NCBI RefSeq assembly: GCF_025854275.1
Contig: NZ_CP107567.1
Coordinates: 3,658,001 to 3,722,000 of the forward strand
DNA from: Streptomyces peucetius
GTDB taxonomy: Bacteria; Actinomycetota; Actinomycetes; Streptomycetales; Streptomycetaceae
DNA: 64,000 nt
Reading direction: 5' to 3'
The notes under the pieces were generated by a model. That model did no database searches. It was not told the DNA's origin and worked only from the letters and a program-made list of their open reading frames with translations. A program made the position numbers and the translations under genes. Positions 16,435 to 25,107 of this stretch are shown piece by piece (position 1 is the first letter of the stretch; every line of letters starts with the position of its first letter).

Positions 16435-17306
16435 GCCGCGCCGCCCTCCTCGCGGACCGTGCCGTCACCCCGGCCGTCGCCGACCGCGCCGCCGTCGCGG
16501 CTCTCCCCGCCCGGGCAGCCGCCGTCTCCGCCGCGACCGGCGATCAGCACGCCCACCCCGTCCAGCAGGCGCTCCAGGCCGAAGACGAACTCGAAGTCCT
16601 GGCTGTCCGGTTCGTACATCACCCTCGACTCCAGCAGCCGGGCGAGAGCCGGGTAGCGCTCGGGGTCCGCGAATCGCTCCAAGGTCTGCGCGTAACGGCG
16701 CATGACGACCTCGGGCGACTCGCCGCTCGCCGCGATCGCCGCGCCCAGGTCCGCCATGAGCAGCGCCTCGTTCCGCACGAAGCCGCCGACCAGCATGATC
16801 ACCGAGATCTTCTCGCCCTCGTCGAGGCCCGTGCCGGCCAGGGCGGCAAGGCCGCGGTCCCACCAGGCGACCGAGTTCGGGGTGGCGGGCGGACCGGAAA
16901 TGGGGATGCGCAGCATCCACAGGTTCCGGTGGAACACCTCTCGTTGCGCCCAGGCCCAGGCCGCCAGCGCCTCGCGCCAGCCGGTCCCCGGGGGCGGCGG
17001 CGCCGGCGGCAGGCCGACGGCCTCCTCCTGCATCAGGATGTAGAGCTCGCCCTTGGCGGCGACGTACCGGTACAGGGACATCGTCGAGACGCCCAGCTCC
17101 TTGGCGACCCGGCCCATGGAGACGGCTCCGAGCCCTTCGGCCGACGCGAGGGCGACGGCGGCCGCGACGATCCGTTCGATACCGATCCCCGGCTTCGGGC
17201 CCTTGCCCGGCCGTTCCCGCAACCCCCACGCCGCCTCGATGCTCGCGGGCAGCCCGGTACCGGTCCGCGCACCTCCCGGGCCGCGCCTGCGTCCGTCGTC
17301 CGCCAT
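16431..17306 (-). CDS. TetR regulator with TetR_C ligand domain, divergent from drug ABC exporter
   Basis: About 291 residues. The HTH (IGIERIVAAAVALASAEGLGAVSMGRVAKELGV-type helix pair ending in STMSLYRYVAAKGEL) follows a 25-residue basic extension. The ligand domain is of the TetR_C type found in regulators of DrrAB-like exporters, and a Gly/Asp-rich tail closes the protein. The ATG at 17306 has GGAGG just upstream. It faces the ABC exporter across a gap containing tandem 21-bp operator-like repeats, so it most likely represses the exporter and itself. Confidence 0.86.
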   Translation of the reverse strand: MADDGRRRGPGGARTGTGLPASIEAAWGLRERPGKGPKPGIGIERIVAAAVALASAEGLGAVSMGRVAKELGVSTMSLYRYVAAKGELYILMQEEAVGLPPAPPPPGTGWREALAAWAWAQREVFHRNLWMLRIPISGPPATPNSVAWWDRGLAALAGTGLDEGEKISVIMLVGGFVRNEALLMADLGAAIAASGESPEVVMRRYAQTLERFADPERYPALARLLESRVMYEPDSQDFEFVFGLERLLDGVGVLIAGRGGDGGCPGGESRDGGAVGDGRGDGTVREEGGAA

Positions 17307-17383
17307 TGCCTCCGCCGCCCTCTGAACGCCGACCACCGTCCTGCTGTCGGCCGCCAACCTCTAGTGCTTGACGCACATCCTAG

Positions 17384-17425
17384 TAGTGCGTAACTCTTAC
17401 GCAGTAGCGCGTACCTCATACGCAG
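17384..17425. promoter_or_regulatory. tandem 21-bp operator-like repeats between TetR and ABC exporter
   Basis: Two adjacent 21-bp units (17384-17404 and 17405-17425) differ at three positions. The first contains a perfect inverted repeat TGCGTAA-CTC-TTACGCA. A further degenerate copy (TAGTGCTTGACGCAC) starts at 17362. The exporter ribosome binding site AAGGAG begins immediately after the second unit, so occupancy would block transcription of the exporter. Confidence 0.7.
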
Positions 17426-17437
17426 AAGGAGTTCGCC

Positions 17438-18430
17438 GTGATGAGCACCCGCCGACCACCGCCCGTCGCCACCGGAGGACCGGCCACCGGACCGGCCGTC
17501 GACGCACACGGCCTGCGCAAGGCATACGGCAAGGTCACCGTGCTCGACGGCCTCGACCTCGTGGTCGAACGCGGCACCGTGTTCGCCCTGCTCGGGCCGA
17601 ACGGCGCCGGCAAGACGACGACCGTACGGATCCTCGCCACCCTCACCGCCCCCGACGCCGGCCACGCCCGGGTCGCCGGACACGACGTGACGGCCGACCG
17701 CGGCCGGGTACGCCGGGCGATCAGCCTCACCGGCCAGTTCGCGGCGGTCGACGAGAAGCAGACCGGCGAGGAGAACCTCCGCATGATGGGCCGTCTCAGC
17801 GGCCTGTCACGCCGGGCCGCCCGGCGCCGCACCGCCGAACTGCTGGAACGCTTCGACCTCACCGGCGCCGGCCGCCGCCTCGCCGTGACGTACTCGGGAG
17901 GCATGCGCCGCCGGCTGGACCTCGCCGCCGGGCTCGTCGGCGAACCCGAGGTCGTGTTCCTGGACGAGCCGACGACCGGCCTCGACCCGCGCAGCCGCCA
18001 GGAGCTCTGGCAGGTGGTGCGCGACCTCTCCGGCCGCGGCACCACCGTCTTCCTCACCACCCAGTACCTGGAGGAGGCCGACCGGCTGGCCGACCGCGTC
18101 GCCGTCATGGACGGCGGCCGCATCGTCGCCCAGGGCACGGCGGCGGAGCTGAAGTCCACGGTCGGCGGCCACCGCCTGGACCTCGTCTTCACCGACCCGG
18201 CCGCCTACCGGCGGCACGAGGAACGGGCCGTGCACCGTTCCCCGCAGACCCTCACCCTCGGCATACCGACGGACGGCTCGGCCGCTCTCGTCCGCGCGCT
18301 GCTCGACGAGATCGACCCGGAGCGGCGGGACGTGGCCCGCTTCTCCCTCCACACGACGACACTCGACGACGTCTTCCTGTCGCTCACGCGTACGGGCGCA
18401 CACCGCCAGGAGGAGCCCACCCATGCCTGA
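17438..18430 (+). CDS. ABC exporter ATP-binding subunit (DrrA type)
   Basis: A 330-residue nucleotide-binding protein: Walker A GPNGAGKT (53-60), signature YSGGMRRRLDLA, Walker B VVFLDEPTTGLD, and the H-loop in FLTTQYLEEADRLADR. The C-terminal 80 residues form the daunorubicin-resistance-type extension. GTG at 17438 or ATG at 17441 both fit the AAGGAG at 17426-17431. It overlaps the permease by 8 bp. Half-transporter partner for drug or lipid efflux, under the divergent TetR. Confidence 0.92.
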   Translation: MMSTRRPPPVATGGPATGPAVDAHGLRKAYGKVTVLDGLDLVVERGTVFALLGPNGAGKTTTVRILATLTAPDAGHARVAGHDVTADRGRVRRAISLTGQFAAVDEKQTGEENLRMMGRLSGLSRRAARRRTAELLERFDLTGAGRRLAVTYSGGMRRRLDLAAGLVGEPEVVFLDEPTTGLDPRSRQELWQVVRDLSGRGTTVFLTTQYLEEADRLADRVAVMDGGRIVAQGTAAELKSTVGGHRLDLVFTDPAAYRRHEERAVHRSPQTLTLGIPTDGSAALVRALLDEIDPERRDVARFSLHTTTLDDVFLSLTRTGAHRQEEPTHA

Positions 18431-19205
18431 TTCCCCCGGCATCCCCGGTTCCGCCGGCCTGTTGACGCCCGCGCTGACCATGACCGGCCGCTGCATCCGG
18501 CTCAGCCGCCGCGACATCGACGCCGTCATCACGTCGATGATGCTGCCGGTCATGCTGATGCTCGTCTTCGTCTACTTCTTCGGCGGAGCGATCAGTACCG
18601 GTACGGAGTACATCGACTACGTCGCACCCGGCATCCTCGTCCTGTGCGCGGCCTTCGGCTCGTCCGGCACGGCGGTCCGTGTGAGCGAGGACATGAAGGG
18701 CGGCATCATCGACCGCTTCCGCTCCCTCGACGTGGGCGGCACGTCGATCCTGGCCGGGCATGTCGTGGCGAGCACCGTGCGCAACCTCTTCTCCACCGCG
18801 CTCGTCCTCGGCATCGGCCTTCTCATCGGCTTCCGCCCCTCGGCCTCCCCCGCCGGCTGGCTCGCCGCCGGAGGCGTCCTGGTGCTGTTCCTGGTGGCGC
18901 TCTCCTGGCTCTCCGCGACGGTCGGCCTCCTGGCGAAGACACCGGAAGCGGCGGCGGGTTTCACCTTCTTCATGATGTTCCTGCCCTACCCGAGCAGCGC
19001 GTTCGTCCCCATCGAGACCATGCCGGGCTGGCTCCACGGCTTCGCCGACCACCAGCCGGTCACCCCGCTGATCGAGTCGCTCCGCGGACTTCTCCACGAC
19101 CAGCCGGTGGGCTCGGCGCCATGGCTGGCGCTGGCGTGGTGCGCGGGGATCCTGGCCGCAGCGGTGGCGCTGTCGGGGGTGCTGTTCAGGGTGCGGACCG
19201 GCTGA
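18423..19205 (+). CDS. ABC-2 type permease (DrrB type)
   Basis: A 260-residue membrane subunit with six predicted helices. The first is VITSMMLPVMLMLVFVYFFGG, then LVLCAAFGSSG, LFSTALVLGIGLLIGF, LVLFLVALSWL, a FFMMFLPYPSSAFVPIETMP re-entrant region and a final ALAWCAGILAAAVAL. The cytoplasmic EDMKGGIIDRFRSL coupling loop is typical of DrrB proteins. Translationally coupled to the ATPase. The 3' end overlaps the convergent phosphotransferase by 20 bp. Confidence 0.9.
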   Translation: MPDSPGIPGSAGLLTPALTMTGRCIRLSRRDIDAVITSMMLPVMLMLVFVYFFGGAISTGTEYIDYVAPGILVLCAAFGSSGTAVRVSEDMKGGIIDRFRSLDVGGTSILAGHVVASTVRNLFSTALVLGIGLLIGFRPSASPAGWLAAGGVLVLFLVALSWLSATVGLLAKTPEAAAGFTFFMMFLPYPSSAFVPIETMPGWLHGFADHQPVTPLIESLRGLLHDQPVGSAPWLALAWCAGILAAAVALSGVLFRVRTG

Positions 19206-20331
19206 AACGCTCCAGGGCGCCCATGATCCGCCCGACCTGCGGCGGTTCGGCCGCTCCCAGCGCCGAGCGTCCCCTGGCGAGGACCGCCCGCAGCTTGCGG
19301 GAGGTCCGGCGCAGGGCCGGGCCGCCACCGTCCCCCCGGGCGACGCCGAGGGCGGCGCGGATGACGTCCGTGTACACGGACTGGGCACGCTTGTACTCCA
19401 GGAGCCACGGCAGGTCCGCCCGCCATCCGTACGAGCTGCCCGGCCGCACCTCCTCGACGGCGTCCCGCCAGCGCCGCGCCACGTCCGCCTCCTGCTCCGG
19501 CGGGTAGCCCATCAGATGCAGATGGGTGGCGAGTTCGTACAGCGGATCACCGAACATGGCCAGCTCCCAGTCGATGGTCCACAGCCGGCCGTCGCCGTCG
19601 ACGATGAAGTTCTCCCGGTGCAGGTCCCCGTGGAGCAGGCAGAACGGGCGCCTGCTGAACGAGCGCGTCCGCTCCGCCAGCCGTGCCATGCCGCTCTCCG
19701 GCACCCCGAGCTCGGCGAACAGCCGTCCGTAGAGGGGCCGGTACGCCTGGTGGACCCGCTCCTCCGTGAACCGGATCAGCCCCTCGGCGAAGGCCCCGCA
19801 GTCCCCGTCGGCGACACCGACGGCCGTCATGTCCGGCCCGTCCGCCGGATGGACCGCGGTCGCAGCTCCCGTCGGAGGAACTGCCGTCTCAGCTCCCGCC
19901 GGAGGGGCTCCCGTCGGGAGGGATGCCGCGGGGACCATGGCCAGTTCGCGGAACAGCCGCTCGATCTGGGCGACATGGGCCTCCGCGACGGCACTGCCCG
20001 GACGCCCGTACCGGGCGAGGGTCGAGCCCTCGATGAACCGCTGCAGGCCGATGTCGTCGACCTCGATGATCTCCGGGACGCTGGTCACGCGTCCCGCCAG
20101 CGCCCGCAGCAGCGCCCCCTCGGAGTCGAAGAACCGCCGGTCGAAGCGGAGGATGCCCTCCCGCGGCTCCCGGCACTTCCACCGGACCGTGCCGGCACCG
20201 CCCGCCGGGTGGGGCAGCGGGAAGGCGTAGGTCTCATGGTGGTAGCCCTTCAGCGGCCCCTCGATCAGCGCCTCGCCGGCGCTCAGCCGGACCGCCTGCT
20301 GCCACACCCTCGCCGAAGGCTCGGCGGTCAT
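19186..20331 (-). CDS. APH-family phosphotransferase, second copy in the window
   Basis: A 381-residue kinase-fold protein. The catalytic loop is LLHGDLHRENF, and IDWELAMFGDPLYELATHL supplies the metal ligand. A low-complexity Pro/Ala/Gly/Thr insertion at about residues 137-165 is built from short repeats (PPAGAET, PPTGAAT) absent from most relatives. It is not close in sequence to the phosphotransferase at 11.8 kb. The ATG at 20331 is the first good start. Substrate unknown. Confidence 0.82.
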   Translation of the reverse strand: MTAEPSARVWQQAVRLSAGEALIEGPLKGYHHETYAFPLPHPAGGAGTVRWKCREPREGILRFDRRFFDSEGALLRALAGRVTSVPEIIEVDDIGLQRFIEGSTLARYGRPGSAVAEAHVAQIERLFRELAMVPAASLPTGAPPAGAETAVPPTGAATAVHPADGPDMTAVGVADGDCGAFAEGLIRFTEERVHQAYRPLYGRLFAELGVPESGMARLAERTRSFSRRPFCLLHGDLHRENFIVDGDGRLWTIDWELAMFGDPLYELATHLHLMGYPPEQEADVARRWRDAVEEVRPGSSYGWRADLPWLLEYKRAQSVYTDVIRAALGVARGDGGGPALRRTSRKLRAVLARGRSALGAAEPPQVGRIMGALERFSRSAP

Positions 20332-20449
20332 GCTCGCTGCCCCCGTGTGAATGCGGCCGCCTCCTCGTTCACGGACCTCCTTGGTGCGGTCCTCCTCCAC
20401 AGGCAAGGTACAACTGCCGCGGTCGTCCGGGTGCCCGGCGGCCACCGCC

Positions 20450-21172
20450 TCACGCGAAGGGAAGGAACTCCGCCATTCCACAGGCGATCAGCGGCACCCC
20501 GGCGTCCCGTAGTCGCTGCCTTCCCCGCTCGGAGCGGTGGTACCCGTAGAACGGCATCCCGACCCGACGGGCGGCCCGGAAGTCCGTGCCGGTGTCGCCG
20601 ATCATCAGATGCCGGTCCACCGCGACGTCGTGCCGCATCGCCGCCAGCAGGGGCGCCGGATCGGGTTTCATCCGCAGGGCGTCCCGTCCCCTGCCGACGA
20701 CGGGCCCCTCGAAGCAGTGGCGTACCGACATCCGCGTGAGAATCCGCGTGGCGGCGTCCACATGATTGTTGGTCGCGACGGACAGCGTTCTGCCCGAGGC
20801 GTGGCACGCCTCGATGAACTCCGCGGCGCCTGGGGTGGGCGTCGCCGACTCGGCGGCCTTCCGCTCGTAGGCGTCGAGGAGGTCGTGCATCTTCGCCACG
20901 GTGCCGGCCCAGCCGCCGTCGTCGCCGCTCCTCCGCAGCGCGGCGGTGTGCCCGTACAGCACGGCCATCGGATCGGGGCAGTCGCGCAGTTCCTCGACCA
21001 GGCGGCCGTCGCGTTCGGCGGCCTCGCACATCTCACGGGCGATCACCGCCGCGGGCTCACCGGCGAAGACCCGTGCGATCGGGCCGTCCAGGTCGAAGAC
21101 GATGCACTGCGCCCGGGACAGCATCTCCCGCATCGAACTCGGCATCGCGGGAGATGTCGTGACAGGTGGCAC
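20450..21172 (-). CDS. devB: HAD-family hydrolase DevB
   Basis: A 240-residue haloacid-dehalogenase phosphatase: motif I FDLDGPI (nucleophile and acid/base Asp), motif II SVATNN, motif III Lys in RMKPDP, motif IV IGDTGTDFRAA. It starts 2 bp after the devA stop on the same strand, so the two form an operon. Established knowledge: in S. coelicolor the hydrolase gene next to the GntR regulator DevA is called devB and is needed for normal development. The start used is GTG 21172; a later ATG is possible. Substrate unknown. Confidence 0.8.
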   Translation of the reverse strand: MPPVTTSPAMPSSMREMLSRAQCIVFDLDGPIARVFAGEPAAVIAREMCEAAERDGRLVEELRDCPDPMAVLYGHTAALRRSGDDGGWAGTVAKMHDLLDAYERKAAESATPTPGAAEFIEACHASGRTLSVATNNHVDAATRILTRMSVRHCFEGPVVGRGRDALRMKPDPAPLLAAMRHDVAVDRHLMIGDTGTDFRAARRVGMPFYGYHRSERGRQRLRDAGVPLIACGMAEFLPFA

Positions 21173-21174
21173 GG

Positions 21175-22101
21175 TCAGAAGTCCGCCCTCGTGGCCTGGT
21201 GGTTCCACATCGAATCGAAGAAATTCTGCAGAGCCCGCACGATGCCGACCTGTTCGGGTGTGGAGTCGGCGGCGGCACGGAAGGGGAAGAGGGTCGCCCC
21301 GGTGCCGTACGCGTCGAGGATGGTCACCTCCTCACCGTCCGGAGGGAGGGTGATGGTCCCCAGCTCCGGCGGATAGAAGCCCTGGAGGGCCAGTCTGCGG
21401 TTGAGGATGTACAGCTTGAGCTGCGGCGCGAAGGGCACGAGGCGCACCTCGACGGAGACCTCCTGCACCTGGCCGCGGTCGCGCAGCTCGTAGAGCGACT
21501 GGGTGAGCATCGAGGCATGGGCCTGGAGGATGTTGCGCAGACGGCGCCGTACGCGGGGATCGTCCCGGCCGTCCTTCAGCCGCGGGATCGCCAGGTCGGG
21601 AGATTCGGTGTCGGGAAGCATCAGCCGGGCGCGGATGCTGCGCGGCGGCTGGATCTCGCCGTCCGTGATCCGGGTCTTCTGGGCGGACACCCTGGCCGCG
21701 AGCGTCTCCGTGGTCATCGAGAAGACGTCGAGGGTGACCTCGGTGGCCTCGAACGCCTCCTCCAGGTACGGCGCGAGCACCACCGGGGGGACGCGCTCCG
21801 AGACGACCGCCCAGACCTCCTCGCCGTCACCGGCGCCGGTCTGCGCCGGAATGCTGTGCTCGCCACGCGTGACGAACGTGCCGCTGCCCTGCCGCGACTC
21901 GATGAGGCCCTGGTTCCTGAGCACGTCGAAGGCCCTGTTCACCGTGGCCCGCGACACGCCGAACCGCGACACCAGCTCGCTCTGCGTGGGCAGCCGGTCG
22001 CCGGGGCGGCGCGTCCCGTCGTTGATCTCCTTGCGCAGGGTGTCGGCGAGCGACAGGTACCTGTGTGTGTGGTCGCGCGGGACAGATCCATGACTCGTCA
22101 C
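21175..22101 (-). CDS. devA: GntR-family developmental regulator DevA
   Basis: A 308-residue transcription factor. Winged HTH residues 15-80 include LPTQSELVSRFGVSRATVNRAFDVL and the wing GSGTFVTR. The remaining 220 residues form a C-terminal domain without similarity to known sugar- or acyl-binding GntR effectors, ending LFPFRAAAD...FFDSMWNHQA. The same C-terminal pattern occurs in the paralogue at 22.5 kb. Context with a HAD hydrolase and a GntR paralogue matches the devAB/devE locus described in Streptomyces. It diverges from a 55-residue membrane protein. Confidence 0.82.
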   Translation of the reverse strand: MTSHGSVPRDHTHRYLSLADTLRKEINDGTRRPGDRLPTQSELVSRFGVSRATVNRAFDVLRNQGLIESRQGSGTFVTRGEHSIPAQTGAGDGEEVWAVVSERVPPVVLAPYLEEAFEATEVTLDVFSMTTETLAARVSAQKTRITDGEIQPPRSIRARLMLPDTESPDLAIPRLKDGRDDPRVRRRLRNILQAHASMLTQSLYELRDRGQVQEVSVEVRLVPFAPQLKLYILNRRLALQGFYPPELGTITLPPDGEEVTILDAYGTGATLFPFRAAADSTPEQVGIVRALQNFFDSMWNHQATRADF

Positions 22102-22214
22102 CCGGCAACCTTACAACTCACGTACAGCCAAGGAGAGATACCTCGCAGCGAACGGACAAGAAACAAGCAACCAGACAAGTTTGCGACCAGGCACCTTGAG
22201 GGCATCACCAATAC

Positions 22215-22249
22215 AGGTCAACCAGTTCAATTTGTAAGGCAGTTGACCT
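22215..22249. promoter_or_regulatory. inverted repeat between devA and the first small membrane protein
   Basis: AGGTCAAC (22215-22222) and GTTGACCT (22242-22249) are exact complements 19 bp apart, within an A+T-enriched gap. Related GTTGACC/CCAACTGG words recur in the devE gap, suggesting a shared GntR operator family. Confidence 0.5.
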
Positions 22250-22324
22250 ACCGTCCGGCACAGTTGTCAGCCTGCCTGCACAACGGCGTGCGAGCCCGGC
22301 GACCCTCCCTCGAAGGAGTGACCC

Positions 22325-22492
22325 ATGCCTGTGATCACCCTCCTCGCCGAGCAGTACGTGCAGCTGCGGTACGGCTTCGTGGCCGCCCTGGGGCTGGCGC
22401 TGCTCGCGGTCGGCATCAAGACGGAGAACGCCGCCTGCGCCGGTGTCGGCGGCCTGCTGCTGATGGCGCCGGCCGTCGGCCCGGGGGCCTGA
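22325..22492 (+). CDS. small two-helix membrane protein paired with devA
   Basis: A 55-residue protein starting MPVITLLAEQYVQLRYGF, then two short hydrophobic stretches (VAALGLALLAVGI and CAGVGGLLLMAPAVG) separated by a polar KTEN turn, a probable membrane hairpin. GAAGGAG lies nine bases before the ATG. It is divergent from devA and clearly related to the 61-residue protein at 23542 (EQYVQ, ALGLALL, AVGG.LL..AP shared). The repeated pairing with a GntR gene supports a real gene. Function unknown; a membrane partner or signal input for the regulator is only a hypothesis. Confidence 0.72.
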   Translation: MPVITLLAEQYVQLRYGFVAALGLALLAVGIKTENAACAGVGGLLLMAPAVGPGA

Positions 22493-22516
22493 GCGCTCCG
22501 GCGCCCGGCGCACCGG

Positions 22517-23395
22517 TCAGGCGTCGAGCACCGCGTCGACGGCCAGGGTCCCCCAGAGGCTGTCGAACCACGACTGGGACTGGGCCACGAAGGCCTGGTC
22601 CCGTCTGCCCCCGCCCGACTCGAAGGGGAACAGCGTCGAGTCGCTGCCCAAGGCGTCGAAGATCCTCGACTCCGTGCCGGCGATGCGCTCCGTACGCTCG
22701 TGGACGTCGTAGTACGCGAAGAGCGCCTCCGCGCCGTTCAGCAGATAGAGCTTCACGGGCGGGGTGAAGGGCAGCGTCCGCAGCGTCACCTCCACCTCGA
22801 TGCCGCGGGTCGCCAGCGCCCGCAGACTCAGCATCAGTACGCGCCCGTGCCCGTCACGACGCGACAGCCAGTGCCGGTGCACCTCGTCACCGTTCACCGA
22901 CTGCTCCGCCGGGCGCGGAAAGGCCAGATTCAGATCACTGGCCGGCACCAGCACCCGGACCCGGACACTGTGGGGCGTGATCTCCCGCGCCTGCACGCGC
23001 CGCAGCGGCTCGGCAAGAGCCTGGTTGAGGGTCTCCGTGGTGAGACAGATCGCGTCGACACGCACATTCGGCGCCTCGAACGCCTCGACGAGGCGCGGCC
23101 CCAGGGCCGCGGCCGTCGTCCTGGGCGTCTCCTCCGCGTCCCGCGACGGCGGCACCGAGACCCGGGCGGGCGCACCCTTGCCGCCCTCCGTGAGCAGACC
23201 CGCGTCGCGCAGCAGGTCCAGCGCCTGCCGGACCGTGCGCCGTTCGACACCGAACTCGGCCGCGAGCTGCTCCTGCGTCGGCATCCGCTCACCCGCTCTC
23301 AGCTCACCGGTGCGGATGCGCTCGGTCAGGACGTCTGCCACCTGGCCGTAGGAGGGCTTCCCCTTGGCGGTCACTGCCTGTTGCTCGTGGGTCAC
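22517..23395 (-). CDS. devE: GntR-family regulator DevE (DevA paralogue)
   Basis: A 292-residue GntR regulator. HTH around residues 18-75 (MPTQEQLAAEFGVERRTVRQALDLLRDAGLL). The C-terminal domain is homologous to that of DevA, with PFTPPVKLYLLN corresponding to PFAPQLKLYILN and the common ending LFPFESGG...WFDSLWG. Established knowledge: duplication of devA-like genes in Streptomyces has been described (devA/devE). The gene converges on the first small membrane protein and diverges from the second. Confidence 0.8.
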   Translation of the reverse strand: MTHEQQAVTAKGKPSYGQVADVLTERIRTGELRAGERMPTQEQLAAEFGVERRTVRQALDLLRDAGLLTEGGKGAPARVSVPPSRDAEETPRTTAAALGPRLVEAFEAPNVRVDAICLTTETLNQALAEPLRRVQAREITPHSVRVRVLVPASDLNLAFPRPAEQSVNGDEVHRHWLSRRDGHGRVLMLSLRALATRGIEVEVTLRTLPFTPPVKLYLLNGAEALFAYYDVHERTERIAGTESRIFDALGSDSTLFPFESGGGRRDQAFVAQSQSWFDSLWGTLAVDAVLDA

Positions 23396-23481
23396 AGCTG
23401 AACGCTACAACTTCGCACGACCTGGCGTCAGTTACCAGCTGGTTGTTTATCAATCTTGACCAACTGGGGACAACTTCAATG

Positions 23482-23496
23482 AGTTGGCCGCCAACT
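23482..23496. promoter_or_regulatory. palindrome between devE and the second small membrane protein
   Basis: AGTTGGC-C-GCCAACT is a perfect 7-bp inverted repeat. Nearby words TTGACCAACTGG (23456-23467) and CCAGCTGG (23435-23442) repeat the same theme, giving several overlapping candidate operator half-sites in 80 bp. Confidence 0.5.
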
Positions 23497-23541
23497 TGGC
23501 TGACTGCCCCTGCAAACCCGTTGAGTTGCAAGGAGACAGGC

Positions 23542-23727
23542 GTGCCACTCGTATCCCTGATCGTCGAGCAGTACGTGCAGTGGCGCTTCGGCGTCACCGC
23601 CGCGCTCGGCCTCGCCCTGTTGGGCCTCGGACTGAAGCCCGGCAACGAGAACGCCCCCTGGGCCGCGACCTGCACCGCCGTCGGCGGCTTTCTGCTCGTG
23701 GCCCCGGCCCTGACCGCAGGAGCATGA
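23542..23727 (+). CDS. small two-helix membrane protein paired with devE
   Basis: A 61-residue paralogue of the 55-residue protein at 22325, starting VPLVSLIVEQYVQWRFGV. Hydrophobic helices are TAALGLALLGLGL and CTAVGGFLLVAPAL, with a slightly longer polar turn (KPGNENAPW). AAGGAG at 23530-23535 fixes the GTG start at 23542. It diverges from devE exactly as its paralogue does from devA. Function unknown. Confidence 0.75.
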   Translation: MPLVSLIVEQYVQWRFGVTAALGLALLGLGLKPGNENAPWAATCTAVGGFLLVAPALTAGA

Positions 23728-23786
23728 GCGGCAGAGCCGGCGCCGGCACACCGCCCCTCGCACCGGGCCGCCTCGGAACGGGTCCC

Positions 23787-25031
23787 TCAGAACACGTCCG
23801 GGCACCAGGGCCGCCGCCCCGTGCGGAACAGCGTGTCCGCCAGGGCGACCGCGCCCGGACGGTGTTCGTCGATACGCCCGAGGGCCGCGAGACGGCTCGC
23901 GGGCTCGTCCCCCAGGCAGAGCGTCGCCAGTTCCCGCACGTCCAGCGTCAGGTCCGGCGACTGCGACGACGGCACGCACGCCGCGCCGGACGGGGACGCG
24001 TCGAGAAGGAAGCGCCCGGCGGCGAGGGACGAGGAGTCCCGGACGTCGAGGACGAGGTGCGCGGAACTCGGGTACGTACGGGACTCCAGCACGGCCCGGA
24101 CGTCCAGGAGCCGCAGCCACAGGAAGTCCGCCTGGGTGACGACGCGCGCCGCGCGCGGGTCGGGCAGCAGATGGGGCAGCAGGTCGTCGGGGGCACGGTT
24201 GCCGGTGCGGACGGTGGTGATCCAGTCGACCGAGCAGACGAAGTGCCACAGGGCGCGCTCCGCGGCCGGAGTAAGCGCGATCATGTCCCGCACCGTGGCG
24301 GTGTTGAGGGGCTGCTTGGCATCGCCCCACTTGTCGTCCGCCACATACGTCAGCAGCCCCTCGACCGTGCCGGCCGCCGAGCGGTACACCGCGTAGAACG
24401 GCTCCGTCCACGGAAACGCCGGCATCCGCACCGCCCCCGTGTTGACCCGCCACCAGTGCTCGTCGCGGTCGACCGCACCGTGCTGTACGGCCGCCAACCG
24501 CTGGTGCAGCTCCGGGCCGAGCTTGCGTACGTCCGTGCCGTCGACCAGGTCGACGCGGCCGCCGTCGTCCGGGCCCGACCAGCGGGGGTCCAGGCCGGTG
24601 CGGGGGACGTCGACGGACCACTCGGTGGTCGTGGTGACCGGGCCGTAGCCGTAGCGACCGTAGATCGGGTACTCGGCGGCGATCAGGGTCGAGACGCTCT
24701 CGCCGCGCTCCTTGGCGTCGGCCAGCTCGGCCTCCGTCATCCGGCTGAGCAGACCGCGGCGGCGGTGCGTCGGTGAGACGGTGACGTTCGAGACGGCGCT
24801 CGCCGCCACCCGGGCACCGCCGGCCATGGTGAGCTGCTGGGCGAAGGACCGGTACGTCGCCACGCACCGGCCCTCGTCGAACGCGCCCCTGACCCGGCCG
24901 AGGTCCATGCTCGCCCGGCGCGTGGCGATCTCCTCGTCGGTGAACACCGGTGGCCGCAGAAAGCCGGTGGAGAGCGCCCTGAGCCAGTCGGGGTAGTCTG
25001 ACTCGGTGATCAGGCGCGTTTCGACGGTCAT
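23787..25031 (-). CDS. GNAT N-acetyltransferase of the Eis type
   Basis: A 414-residue protein with the Eis three-part layout: a GNAT domain with the acetyl-CoA loop [14 protein letters not shown] (about 91-104), a second degenerate GNAT region and a C-terminal sterol-carrier-like domain. It ends in CPDVF, a terminal Phe whose carboxylate is the catalytic acid in Eis. Family members acetylate amines, including aminoglycosides, or protein lysines. The ATG at 25031 is the family-typical start. Confidence 0.85.
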   Translation of the reverse strand: MTVETRLITESDYPDWLRALSTGFLRPPVFTDEEIATRRASMDLGRVRGAFDEGRCVATYRSFAQQLTMAGGARVAASAVSNVTVSPTHRRRGLLSRMTEAELADAKERGESVSTLIAAEYPIYGRYGYGPVTTTTEWSVDVPRTGLDPRWSGPDDGGRVDLVDGTDVRKLGPELHQRLAAVQHGAVDRDEHWWRVNTGAVRMPAFPWTEPFYAVYRSAAGTVEGLLTYVADDKWGDAKQPLNTATVRDMIALTPAAERALWHFVCSVDWITTVRTGNRAPDDLLPHLLPDPRAARVVTQADFLWLRLLDVRAVLESRTYPSSAHLVLDVRDSSSLAAGRFLLDASPSGAACVPSSQSPDLTLDVRELATLCLGDEPASRLAALGRIDEHRPGAVALADTLFRTGRRPWCPDVF

Positions 25032-25107
25032 GGCTGTCACGCTAGGCGGGCCCGCGGGCGTACCGCATCCGGATTTCGCCCGCCGCGGCGCACCGCGGGA
25101 ACCGGAC

